From Nemania diffusa (taxonomy: Eukaryota; Ascomycota; Sordariomycetes; Xylariales; Xylariaceae): DNA of 64,000 bases. Of the stretch, positions 35,101 through 46,529 are shown piece after piece. Position numbers and translations under genes: made by a program. Below the pieces are notes generated by a model, which ran no database searches, had not been told where the DNA came from, and saw only the letters and a program-made list of their open reading frames with translations. Numbering within the stretch: the stretch's first letter is position 1; each line of letters starts with the position of its first letter. The stretch spans positions 4,216,001 to 4,280,000 of the forward strand of contig JBBPUQ010000005.1 in assembly GCA_038501195.1 (NCBI GenBank). The letters run 5' to 3'.

Positions 35101-37597
35101 CCTTCCGATCTTGTCTAGGATTCCGGGACCGAGGCAACGGCTTTTTTGTGGTTTCTAGCTTCTTTTTTTACTCTCTCTCTCCTACAGTAGGCAGTACCCC
35201 TTCCTCCGTCCCCTCCCTTTTCATAATGTCTTGTCTTATGCGTATATATAACCTTGGAGGAGGAGGAGAGAAGTGTGGGAATTTGGAGAAATGTCTCATC
35301 TCGAAACTAGGTACCGCATGCACCGCGCGCTGCACTAGGGACGATAGGGTAGGGAAAGTTACAGGTATGCTAATGCGTGGCGTTTTTTTTCCCTGCCACG
35401 CCGGCTAGTGTAGGGGTCCTATGTCTGGACTGCTCAGGTCAGGTTCGTAGCACTCTACACCGGTCGACACTATATATCTAACCATCCCAAGGATTGAACT
35501 CACCGGTTCCGTGTTCGTGGTTCCGAGGCGAAGTAGCGTGGTGTAGTGTGCGTAGATCACTGCTCCCGCATGGCTAGTGGTCGCGGTACGAAGGTCGTTG
35601 GGTAAGTCTAGATTTTCGAGGGTATACTATCTCGATAGTGTATAGGCATGTGCATAGTGTAGTCCGGATAGGCAGGGCCAGGGGTGCGGATGACATCTCC
35701 CAGTAGATATATACCAATACTACCGCATCAGGTAACTGGCACACACACATGTATCCCGCAGGTAATGGTACCTACGGTACATGGTGGATGTAGTGTAGGT
35801 AGTACCACTATCCCGGGATGGGGCGCCGCACACGGGGAACGCTTGCGATCGATCGTGCTGGGGGGGTGGTGGTGGTGGTCTCCTGCGATGGCGCACCGTG
35901 TCCGTACGTTTTTCCCCCTAGGATCTCCCATCCAGCGAGATGCTATTATAGGCTCGCCGGCCCTCTGGTCCTTGGCTCTGGAGTCGGTGCCTGTCTGCCT
36001 GTGCCTGTCTGCCTGCCGCCTGCGCATCCCTGCATACCGCCAGCACGATGGGGATGTACTGTATTGGTCGACTACCGACCTAGCATGGTCCTGTGGCATA
36101 GGTACCTACAGCAGATAGTTCTTGATATTCCTATTTGGTGGTTCTTTTCGCGGAGTTGGCTTGTTATTCCTATTCGTCCTGTTACAGAACCCTACAACCT
36201 GGCACCTACGTACTTACCATAGCACAGCAGCTGGCCTCTATGATCATGAATTCTGATCCTACGAAATAGAGCAAGTACAGTGCTATTGTCTTGCTTTATT
36301 TAAGGGTTCCTTCAAAACCCACACTAGCCATATAGCCTAATATACTAGGCTACGTTACCAAGGATTATAATCCAATCGAGATTGGCGGTGGAAATCTATC
36401 TTGGAACCGATCTACATACTGTAGGGTCCTGGAATATCATATCTGGCTACGTACAGTGTACCGTTTGTAATATATCAACAGTAGATAGGTAGTATTCGTG
36501 GTATACTGCGTATGTACATTGTCAGGCACCATGGTACAGCGGCACGAGGCACTCTCGCTAAGAGCAAAAGTCCACCCAGGGCTCCCTGGATCAATCTCAT
36601 CTTGCAGTACGGCAGTTCAGCCGCCTAGGACGAAGAAGATGATAGATACCACCAGCGGCAGGCTGTCAAGATCTACCTGCATCATGTTCCACGCCTCGGC
36701 AGTCCCGCGATATCGCTGATGAATCAGCGATCAGAGTAGTATAGTCGGGTGGCTTTACGCCTTGCGCTTATGGTCCCCGAAAATGACAAACAGGCGTTCG
36801 TGCCCAACCCGAGCCTAAAGACGAGATATACTGTATAGACAGTATGCGTATCTATCTAATATCTATCTACATAGGTAGGTCTCAGCCTCATCGGATTCGA
36901 TGCGAGTATACCTAGTCACGGGGCGGCAGTCTAGCCCCAGCTTATTGAGCCTCGATTAAAATTAGGCGTAGATCGAAATCCGGGTTACTGGATCTGCTCA
37001 AAGTTGAATTTCGGGGAATGATCAATCGTATTTTTTTTTTGGTATTTTGTTTCTGGTTGGTGGGCTGGGATTACCATGCAAGATGAAGTAGTGCTTATTC
37101 CGGCTCGTACTAGCATGGTATAGGAGCGCCACAAACTTACAAGTAGATAGAAAAATAGGTCACTATCTTAGATTGTCTTGCGCGGCCTATACGTAAGATG
37201 GGATCCGATTAGGGCAGTCTACCGTAAACGTTCCCGAGGACACGGCACCGTACTATCTATCGGGTTAGGCGAAGCGAGGTGAATATTCTTAGTATAAGGC
37301 TTTCTGTTCTAGCGCATCTATAATGGTGTTTCATCTGCCACTAGGCAGTCGGTCTACTAAAGCATGTATTATACCAAAACTAATAACAAGCAGTGGGAAA
37401 AAATAGGCGGAAACCGCGGAAAGGCAGTACATTAGCGTATGCAAAAGGCCCCCCCAAAAATCGCGAGGTTTCTCCTATGTACCGCTGGGTCCCAGACTAG
37501 CAAAACGCCACGAGCAGGAAACGTTACGCGGTAACACCGCGTTTCTCGATCCGTCTATTCCTCGTATCTCACCCTCGTCGGATCCATTCAGGTCGCT
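27623..37597. other. Gene-free region right of nsdD
   Basis: No gene is recognisable over 10 kb on either strand. Notable content is a 31-base poly(C) tract at 29163-29193, a G-rich tract at about 28015-28059, dispersed ACCTAC/GTAGGT motifs, and short T- or A-runs. Long open frames near the poly(C) are proline or glycine homopolymer artefacts. Intron-rich small genes or non-coding RNAs cannot be excluded by eye. Confidence 0.55.
29163..29193 (+). repeat. 31-base poly(C) tract
   Basis: There are 31 consecutive C residues on the + strand. This is a homopolymer likely to vary in length between isolates and able to form an i-motif (C strand) or G-quadruplex (opposite strand). It lies 1.5 kb downstream of nsdD. 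Confidence 0.95.
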
Positions 37598-39967
37598 TTA
37601 GTTGATCTGGTCCGATGTCCGTTTGATACCATTGCTTCCGCAGCCTCCGCGGAACTGTCCGAGGAGTTTGCCGAGGTTGGGCACGTCAAGGCCCTTCCAG
37701 CCTCTGCCGTCCTGCTCGCGCTCTCCGATGTCAATGACGGCGCCTACTAGGCCTTTGGTGATCTCGTCATCGACAACGCTGTCGCGCTGATATGCCGGGT
37801 GCTTGGCCACGTAGTGCCGGATCCATTTCGCTGCTGTCCATAGCTCGCCGCTCGCGCGTTTGCGGATGAGATCCAGGTACGTGGAGAGCTCACAGCGCGT
37901 TTCCACGTCCATGTTCACCGAGTCGAGGTAGCTCTCCACGATGGGGATGAGACCGGGGAAGTCGTGCTCTTCCGACTTGGACCCGTTGATCACTTCGTCG
38001 ACTGTCATTAGCGCATATTCATCCTCCACCGGGCTGATAGGAGTAGCGGGCCGGCTGGTCACTGGCGAGTTCGCGTTTGATCCTACGGTGCTCCGGGGCG
38101 TGCGGTTGGGGAACGGGTTCTTTCGGAAGTAGAACTTCTTCTCTAGCACCGCGTCTCGTGCGTGCGCCGTCTCCATATTATCATCGACTTTGACGATGGG
38201 AATGTAGAAGTTCAAATCGAAGCTCAGGATGGCTCGCGTGATCAGTATCATAAAGACGGAAAACGCGGCATTCTCGAAATCCGTGATTTGAATTTCCATG
38301 GGTCGAAACTCGACGCGCCAACCAATATCCGACCCTGCCGGGGGAGGCTTAAATCGCATATGCTGCCAATTAGTACTTTGCAGATTCTCAAAATGATCAG
38401 TCTTGGTTAGGTCTAGCTCCTCTACGTCTTCGTTAAAGATCACGATAGGATCGCGGATGAACAAGTGTGCAAAGTGCGTAGCGAGTAGGTCGTCCATGCC
38501 CCCCTCGACAAGTTGTGCCTTTATGGATTCATCAACGACGAGATTAGGGTAGAAGTATTCAGGCCGAAGGCGTGGATCAGTACTGATATAAGTCGAGTTT
38601 GACGCATATCGAGATTTGGGAATTCGCCACCGGCTGTTTTTCAGGGGCTGGTGGTTGTCAGCTGGTAGAACTCACGAATCGTCGTGAAATCTTTACTCAC
38701 CTTTTCCCCAAGCTCTTCAGCAGTTCGGTCATCAACGGCTCGGCTGATCTGGTTCCAGCGGACGTCTGTATCTGCTAGAAAACCTTTATATATGGGAGTG
38801 GCGGCTGTTAAGGCTAACATAATGGGACCGAGTGGGCTAAGTTGATCATACATCTTTCTGCCCTCCGTGATGTTTTTCGCCTGTAACGTGATTTGCAGGC
38901 AACAACTTCCCATACCAAATGCCATGGCGTCCATGTGGATGAAGTTGTCCGGAGCCGCTCCATTTCTGACATCGTCATCCTCCGGCCAGTTATGAAGGTC
39001 ATAGTTGACCGTGGGGTCCTTCCAAGGATTTGGTGTTTTCTCATCATGGAAAACAGGGACATTCACCTCGACTTTCCTTCCTCGTCGGAGGCGAATATTA
39101 GCGGCTAGCGTGGGAAAGCGGATATGAGGGTTAGCAATCTCGTCGGGAACAAATTGGGACCGAAGCTTAGGTCCGGACGGGGGATAGTAAGGATCGGTAA
39201 ATACTCCCGGAACACCAAGGCGGGGGAAAGTTGTAAGTGTGATGGGGTATTCTTCACTTTTCATGTGTTCCTTGGCGATCTTTCTCCTGGGTTTTGTTCA
39301 GCTTATATCTCGTAAACACTCATGGTGAGTAAAATCTACCTCGTCTTCATATCAGACTCAACTTCTAACAGCTCTTTGAATCCGATCCCCCAAGGCTTTC
39401 CAGGGGTCGCCTCGAGCATGAATCTACCAAATTCGGGGTGAAATACCGGCAGGGGGTTTGAATTCTGGACCTTGACATCCTGGAGGTCAGGGACGCCTCC
39501 GCCCTTTGCCGACAGCTCTTCATCGGCCGCTAGTGCTGTCAATATGTCGGCTTGCCGAAGCGACAGCAGCACGCTCGGGGCGTCTTTGGAATATTGAACA
39601 ACGAGATATTCGACCTATCGGGGAGCGGGTCAGTTGTGAGTAAGGTCCAGGCCACGAGGAGAAATGGCGTCAAATCACCTCATCGCCCCAGAGCATGGCA
39701 TCGCTCTCCTTATGCTTTGCTTTATTCCATATTTCCAGCAATTGCTACGTCCCAAATTAGCCTCGTGGCTTAGCAGATGGCGGGCCGTTTAATGCCACAA
39801 TGGTACTGTACCTTGATACCCCATTCTCTGACTTTTTGCGCATGCTTCTGCGCATCTGACCAATCAAGGGCAGTGCCCACCGCTCTGTAAGGTGCGGTTA
39901 GCGAAGGTCTGGAACATGACAGAGGGTTTCTTGTCTTTTAAAACCGGCCAACATACAAGAGTCCCAT
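37598..39967 (-). CDS. gsh1: Glutamate-cysteine ligase (gamma-glutamylcysteine synthetase), catalytic subunit
   Basis: Coding order on the minus strand is 39957-39967, 39812-39884, 39679-39744, 39340-39614, 38701-39286 and 37598-38647, joining to 686 residues. The enzyme joins L-glutamate and L-cysteine using ATP, the first and rate-limiting step of glutathione synthesis in the cytosol. The MGLLAVGTALDWSDA start, a WGDEVEY motif near residue 50, MAFGMGSCCLQITLQA about 260-277, LATHFAHLFIRDP about 392-404 and GWRVEFRPMEIQ about 446-457 are hallmarks of eukaryotic GCS, and the length is normal. The first coding exon is only 11 nt (M-G-L-L split by the intron). An apparent stop after TTTSP near 38642 is intronic: GTGAGT at 38700 to CAG at 38648 removes it and restores GEK-PLKNSR. 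Confidence 0.95.
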
Positions 39968-41717
39968 CTTGAATTACTAGGTTACGGATGGGCAGCCAGG
40001 TATCTCGCAAGGAACGAAAGAAGTGGTACAGCCGGCGTTCACGGGAAGGGGCCGGTTCTGCTACTGCTATGTATATCCAAATGTGGGTTTCCTAAATAGG
40101 AAAATCGGATGGCAAAAGAGCGACTGCTTGTTGGTTGAGCAGAAGGCGACTAGGTGGTGAGTCGCCGAATGAGGGTGTCTTCAGCCAACCAGCGCAATTG
40201 TGATTACCAGATTGATGGTGCTCCGGCGGCTGTCCCCGTCCGATCTTGATGTACGATCGACGATCTACGGCGTACTTCGGGGTGTATATGGATAGAGCGA
40301 TAGAGGGCAGATAGAGGGAGAAAACCAGTATCGCCACCTTATAGCACCGACAGTCTTCAGAAGCGGCCAACGCCGGCTACGCTCGCTGTCTACCACCACG
40401 CCGCTTACCTGTGAAGGCTCTGAAAGCGCTCCAAGAGATCCTGACGCAAGATCACAGCCCCCCACGACGGTTTAGGGTCCCGTGGGCATCGCCGCGAATG
40501 AGAGTGGTTCGTCCGAGGCCCTGAAGGTGGGCGGGTTATGCAGTTGTATTAATGCAAGCACGCAATACGCCTCTGCTGCAACGCGATCTTGGGGGGAGTA
40601 TCCAAATATATGAGAACACCCACCGCTGGATTTCTCTCTAATAATAGTTGACTATAACAATAAGGTAATGACAAAAGTCTACCAAGCTCTGTACTGTAGT
40701 CTAGTCCCCTAGGGCACTGGATACTATTTTGATATTTTTGGCCGAGAAGAGTGGGGAAACGAGTAATGGGTGGTGTAAATGCACAGAAGAATGACTAGCA
40801 AGTCTAAGTTGAACTGAGTCTTGAGTAGGTGTTAAGGTCTGTAAGGAGGGATCAACTGTAAAAAGGGATGCGCCGTCGTGTTGCGCTAGGTACTACCTTT
40901 CTAATGAAGCGACGGTGCACTTGAAGATTAAGAGACTGAGTAACTGCGTGGTCTGACTTGGTTATTTTGCTTTATCAGCTTTTATGCGGAGGTTTTTTTT
41001 TCTTCGCCGGTGTCGTCCCGCAACTAGAGGAACGTTTGCTGCCTTGTTGCAGTGAGAACGGGGGACGCTAGGAGAGATTCAAGGGCCGTTGCCGGTAGCA
41101 TCCACATATCTTGGCTCTTGCTTAGAAATACACCTGCAGTTGTAGCCTATACTGTAGGTAGGTAGGTTAGGTATCCCCATCGACCATGACCGAGACTGCC
41201 GCCAAAGCTTGTATCTTGCACTACCTTCCTTCCTACTAGGCTCCTTGCGCATAGACCTACATGTGGGTAGATAGGCGCGATGGATTAGATAGAGAATCGC
41301 GGCTCGTTTCGGCAATTCGGGTTCCCTGTGGCGGTGCTTTTTCATTACTAGCCACATTTCCCTTTCCGTGTAAGGAAAGGCTACTTAAGATAGGCTCAAA
41401 CACTGACAAAGAAATACGTAAAGAATATTGGATTAGGTAGGTATACAAATATGTTATCTATCTCTCTGAGCACGATTTTTTCTTCCCCTGTTCTATTCGA
41501 AGCTAAGCTATATATCCTCCGATGAGACGCAGATGTTCACGTCAAAGATGATTTAAACATCAGTCTGGAAATCAAACACAAAAAGTCAGCAAGTCTTTGC
41601 CGTGTGAGTCGTGCGCTAAGACTCGCGTCCGGTAAAATTCCAATCTAAGAAGACAAAACGGTCTATTATCACAGCCACCTGAATAGTGCAGTGAAAGAGC
41701 ATCTATGGAGGTAGTCG
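39968..41717. other. Intergenic region between permease and glutamate-cysteine ligase
   Basis: Nothing gene-like is seen in 1.75 kb. It should contain the promoter of the glutamate-cysteine ligase (right-to-left transcription from 39967) and the 3' end of the permease transcript. Short TAGGTAGG runs occur near 41155 and 41430. Confidence 0.5.
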
Positions 41718-43772
41718 TTATGCGTCCTTCTGGGCTTTCTCATCCGCACCCGTAGAAGAGCCGTCTTTCGATGAAACAGGTGCACTTTCATCCGCATAGT
41801 CATGCCCCATGATGACATGGAATTTCTAGAATTGACATCATGGTAAGTGTCTGCATTCCAATTTGCATACTCGGGGTTACTTACGGGTCCTTCGAACGTC
41901 TTGCCATACAAGAACCAGTACGTCCCGATCAAAATTAGGAAGATCCCTATCACGGCTGTGACATAATCTACCCAAGTGGTTAGATTTGAAGCTTGGTATC
42001 TCATTAAGGGGGGGTCTTACTCATGTTTTTGCTCGTAGCAGGGAGCGAGGCAGGGAACGTGAAGAACTAAAAGTCGGGAATGAGTTCCTCATTCACGTTT
42101 GATACAGCGGTCTCTGGAGGCCAGACGGGACACTTACCACAGACGTGACGACCACAAAGATCGCTGACACCCAGTTGATAAACCAACCCCACTTACCGAG
42201 CGCAAAGGGTGTCTCTTCAGTCTGCCACTCCTTGAGAACGCCACGGCCACGGATGAGCAGCGCGATGACGGGGAACACGTACGAGACGTTGAGGAAGATG
42301 GTGCAGCTGGAGACGTAGGCGCCAAACGCGACCGAAGGGCCCAGGTACAGCAGCCCAAAGAGAGCGTTGAACACGAACGTAAGCATGATTGTTCGGACTG
42401 GCACATTCAGGCCCGGGGTGATGTGGGCAAAGCTAGTTGATAAGTCAGCTCCCGCTGAGGCACGGTTTGAACTTGGAGCGAGTACTTACTAGTTGGGATA
42501 AACGACGCCCTTGTCACGCGCCATGGAGTACAGCAATCTGCTCGTACTCGTTATGCACCCATTTGTGCCGTTCACAAAGCACACGGCGAGCGCGAGGGTT
42601 AATATCGTCGCGGCCGCGCGGCTGCCCGTCGCCTGGAGGATGAGCTCCGCAATCGGCATGTTCGTCGGCGTGCTCAACACCCTGGTAGGGTCTGTGATGC
42701 AGTATAGGATGACGAGGATGAAGGCAAGTCCGCTAGTCGCCCCGTTAGCGATGATATCAGATGGATCGCACGTCTGCGTATAACTCACGTTACTCCGCCC
42801 ACGCCCACAGCGTAAAGGATCGCGCGCGGGGCATCGATGGCTGGGGTCGGCATCTCCTCCGTCATGTGGAGCGCCGCGTCGAATCCGATGAGCGACAGCG
42901 CGGACTGCAGCAAGCCCAGGATCCAGGCCAGTCCGTCCGGCCAGCCCGTGCCGTTCTGGAAATCGGCGAAGACGAAGTGCGCATCGTTCTTGTCCGAAGT
43001 GGCGAGGAGCACGATGCTGATTACGATGACGGCGAGGACGGACCAGTACAAGGCCGCGTCGTTCCAGCGGCCAAGAATTCTGTTGCCCCAGATGTTCGCC
43101 CCTGTCGTGAAGGTGAGGATGGCTAGGAAAATCAGATATGTCGCCCATTGCTTAATTTGGTATGTTCCATTCGAGGCAAGGACAGCGGCCGCTTGTATGA
43201 ATTGTGCTGTGGCCATTATCAGTCAACGGACAAAAGAGGACTCCGTTCGGGTATCAGCCTCACCGCAAAAGAACCCTTCTGTTGTCACTAATGTGAGCCA
43301 GCCTGCAATATTGGTCCAGCCGACCCAAAAGCTCTACAAAGCAGCGATTAGTCCTCGGGCGAACCGGGCTTCGTTACGGTGACATTAAGGGGCCGCACCA
43401 TGGATTTCTTCCATTCTTGCGTACATAGCGCATATACGAAGTGATACTGTCCTCCCGCTGTCGGCCATATCGCGGCCATCTCACCAAGACTAGCTGCCAG
43501 TGCAAAATTGCACAGGACACAGAAGATGAAGCCATATAGGAACGATACGGATCCACCGGAGGGCAAGACAAGGCCGATGGAGCCAGCAAGTGCTATCCAG
43601 GTGCTAAACAGACAGTATCAGCATCAGAGTAAGGAATAGCCTCCTTGGCAGTGACGGGGACTCACTTTAGAATCGCGAATGTCAACGCGACCATAGTCAG
43701 CCGCGACAGGCGAGGCTGCAGACGGCCTTCTCCAGCGGTACCCGCTGTCGAGGATCTCCGTAGGGATGCCAT
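41718..43772 (-). CDS. APC-superfamily permease (amino acid/GABA/choline type)
   Basis: Nine exons on the minus strand: 43666-43772, 43399-43603, 43264-43333, 42789-43206, 42490-42732, 42138-42432, 42021-42066, 41885-41967 and 41718-41825. They give 524 residues with about twelve membrane segments. The frame is kept over all eight short introns (53-71 nt). Recognisable stretches are NTWIALAGSIGLVLPSGG in the first helix region, LGEMAAIWPTAGGQYHF, SFWVGWTNIAGW and GFDAALHMTEEMPTPA, which are typical of fungal GABA, choline and amino-acid permeases of the APC superfamily in the plasma membrane. The tail KAQKDA is hydrophilic. The exact substrate cannot be told. ATG 43772 gives a short N-terminus; an additional upstream exon is possible. 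The neighbouring nitrilase and Zn2Cys6 factor suggest a link to nitrogen use, which is inference. Confidence 0.9.
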
Positions 43773-45299
43773 GTTAGCCAAGTATGCTGTCGCGTCCGTA
43801 AGCGGGATGGATTGGACAACCGTTGTAGCCGGGTGCGAAAAGGGCTTCCCAGAAAAGGAATGCCCAACCTTTTAAACCGAAAATCCGCCAATAGGCCGTC
43901 TTATCTCCAATCACTCCAACGGGCGAATATCGTGTCTATGCAGCGCGTATCTACTCTATCTAGAACCTCACTCGATAGCTGATCTAAGATAGAGCATTGT
44001 CGTCGTCGTAGCAGTAGCACCTAGAAATGAAATTACATACCTAGTCTGACTAACCACCGGCAATGCCTATCCTGCTTCTTGGTGGTATCGCCCGGGTCTA
44101 ATGCACCGACCATGCGATGGAGCGGCAGAGCTGAACCGGGTTACGCCCCCCCAATGTTAGCGCGCAGACAGATAACGGTACCTAGATAGGTACCCCCTCT
44201 GTATCCGTTGATCCATGTCCGTTAGTTTCACCGCTTGTTCCAGTGGAAAGATAAGCCTGTGTGGTTTCATTATTCTACCACGCGTTCCCTCTCATTTCCC
44301 CGCTGTGACAATCTCCATACTTTGGAGATTCAACTTAAACCCTTCTAAGGGAGTCCACGCGAAGTAAGGGCGGAGGCGGGTACGACAAAAATGGCCTTTC
44401 TCGGCTCATAAGAGGGCGATGAAAGGGCACTACGGAGAACCTAAGGGATGTAAGGGAGCCGCGAATACGCACAAACAAAACAAAGGGCGGAGACAGGCTC
44501 GCACTCAGCGTATTGCCAATAGCCCGACGAGCCAGTTATCACCAGCTCCTGGTACGGCACTTGGTGCGGCACCTGGTGCGTGGCTGAGATCTATGGTTGT
44601 ATTTAGATAAAGTAACAGCGTTGGATTCAACTGCCTGCCTATTCTACACTGCCATTAAGGACGGAATGCGCTGTCGCCGGAGTAGCACAACAGATGAAAT
44701 GTGGGAATTGAGAATGGAACCACACCGGGGAAGGTCAAGTTTACATGAAAAAAACAATCCTCAAACCCCGGGCATGCAACGGTCCCGGTAACCAAAAATC
44801 CAAAACAGCTGGGAACCACGTGCGGAGGAGACGGGAGCGAGGGGGCTGCTGTTTGAGCTAAGATATAGATCTGGTCGGAATGGAAAGACTCTGCGATCGG
44901 GAGTCCCTCCTGGTTGCCATTTTAGGGACCTGAACTGAAGGCTGGACCAAATATTAGGGGCCAGCACCGCTCTTACAGAATCCAGGGACCCTACTAGACC
45001 GGGCGAGTACAATAATGATCAAGTAATACGAGGGTTGCGTGTTCTGCAATTGCGGGGATGCAAACAAATACATTCATTCAGTCTCGTTCATAAGCCGGGC
45101 AACTACTGTCACTGAATGGTCCAAGCAGTAGCATGCTGGGGCTGTCAATATGTGATCCCTCGTCAAAACCCCGCATCGAGGTACACCGAACACCGGTATA
45201 AAGTTGCAGGTATGAAACCCTCGACGCGAATTCTGGGGGTTGCATCTAACACAGTCCACCATCACTCCTACATCACAGTCTAGAGAGCACCCTCACAAA
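43773..45299. other. Divergent intergenic region between permease and nitrilase
   Basis: No gene is seen in 1.5 kb. The permease (-) and nitrilase (+) are transcribed away from each other, so this is a shared candidate promoter region. No binding site could be assigned with confidence. Confidence 0.5.
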
Positions 45300-46439
45300 A
45301 TGACTACGTTGGTTCGCGTCGGCGCTGTGCAAGCAGAGCCCGTGTGGCTTGACCTCGATGGAAGCGTTGATAAGACTATCTCACTCATCAAGAGTGCTAG
45401 TGCAGATGGAGTGCAAGTCCTTGGATTTCCAGAGGTCTGGATTCCAGGTTATCCATGGTGAGAGCCATCGATCATACGTTTGGTGCTCGTAGCTAACGCC
45501 GACTTGCCTCTCATCTAGGTCTATGTGGACATCGAGCGTCATTGAGAACACCCACATTATCCACGAGTACATGGCAAATTCTATGCCGCGTGATTCCGAT
45601 CAGATGCGACGCATCCAAGCCGCTGTTAAGGAAGCCGGAATGTTTGTTGTTCTTGGGTATAGCGAAAGGGACGGGGGAAGCCTATACATGGCACAATCAT
45701 TCATCTCACCCGAAGGGGAAATCGTTCATCATCGCCGCAAGATCAAGCCAACCCATGTAGAGCGCACGATTTGGGGAGAAGGACAGGCGGAGTCTCTAAA
45801 ATGCGTGGTCCCATCGCAGTTCGGCAAGATTGGAGCATTGAACTGCTGGGAGCACCTACAGCCCCTACTTCGATACTATGAGTACTCGCAAGGAGTACAA
45901 ATCCATGTGGCAAGGTAAGACTCCTTTTCGCCATTTTATTTCTAGTCTTTGACCAGGTAGATAGTTGGCCGGCAGAATTTGAGATGCCGGACCCTAAGAA
46001 GATTGCGTGGCTCTACCACGAGACCGGAGAAGCGAGCTACCGGGCTTCGCAATTCATGGCAATCGAAGGCCAGTGCTTCGTTTTGGTTGCATCCCAAATC
46101 CTCACAGAGAAGAACTTAGAGAAAAACAATCTCTCTGGTAACCCTGTTACAAAAACTGTAAGATCCTCTTCCCTGTTACCAGTAACATGGAGACTAAGAT
46201 TACACCGCCAATACTAGCCCGGAGGTGGTTTCTCTATGATATTCGGACCAGATGGAAAGCCATTATGCGAACCACTGGGCGATGGCAACGAGGGAATCCT
46301 CACCGCTGACGTCAACCTGCGTGACATTGACTACCCCAAGGCGTTTATCGACGTGGTAGGACATTATGCTCGGCCCGATTTGCTGAGCTTATTGGTGAAC
46401 CCGACGGTGGACAAGCATGTGACCGAGATGGCGAAATAG
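45300..46439 (+). CDS. Nitrilase (carbon-nitrogen hydrolase superfamily; aliphatic nitrilase or cyanide hydratase-like)
   Basis: Exons are 45300-45457, 45519-45914, 45965-46157 and 46218-46439, with introns of 61, 50 and 60 nt, giving 322 residues. The start is the ATG giving [16 protein letters not shown], the usual first strand of nitrilases. The Glu-Lys-Cys triad is visible: Glu45 in [12 protein letters not shown], Lys127 in [13 protein letters not shown], and Cys162 in [12 protein letters not shown], with normal spacing. Family members hydrolyse nitriles to acids and ammonia, or cyanide to formamide; sequence alone does not settle which. The protein has no targeting signal and is probably cytosolic. 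The length is somewhat short compared with cyanide hydratases. It is convergent with the Zn2Cys6 gene, 90 bp away. Confidence 0.94.
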
Positions 46440-46529
46440 ACTGATAGCGCCTCGCCAAAGGAAAGAAGGGGCTGTTGTGATAAGTGATGGCATAGGGCAT
46501 TGCCTAAATCCGAAGTAGGCTGTAGGTTC

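Noticed and set aside
38641..38700. Frameshift or stop in glutamate-cysteine ligase after TTTSP
   Set aside because: A 53-nt intron with GTGAGT donor, CTGAC-type branch and CAG acceptor removes the stop and restores the conserved PLKNSR sequence.
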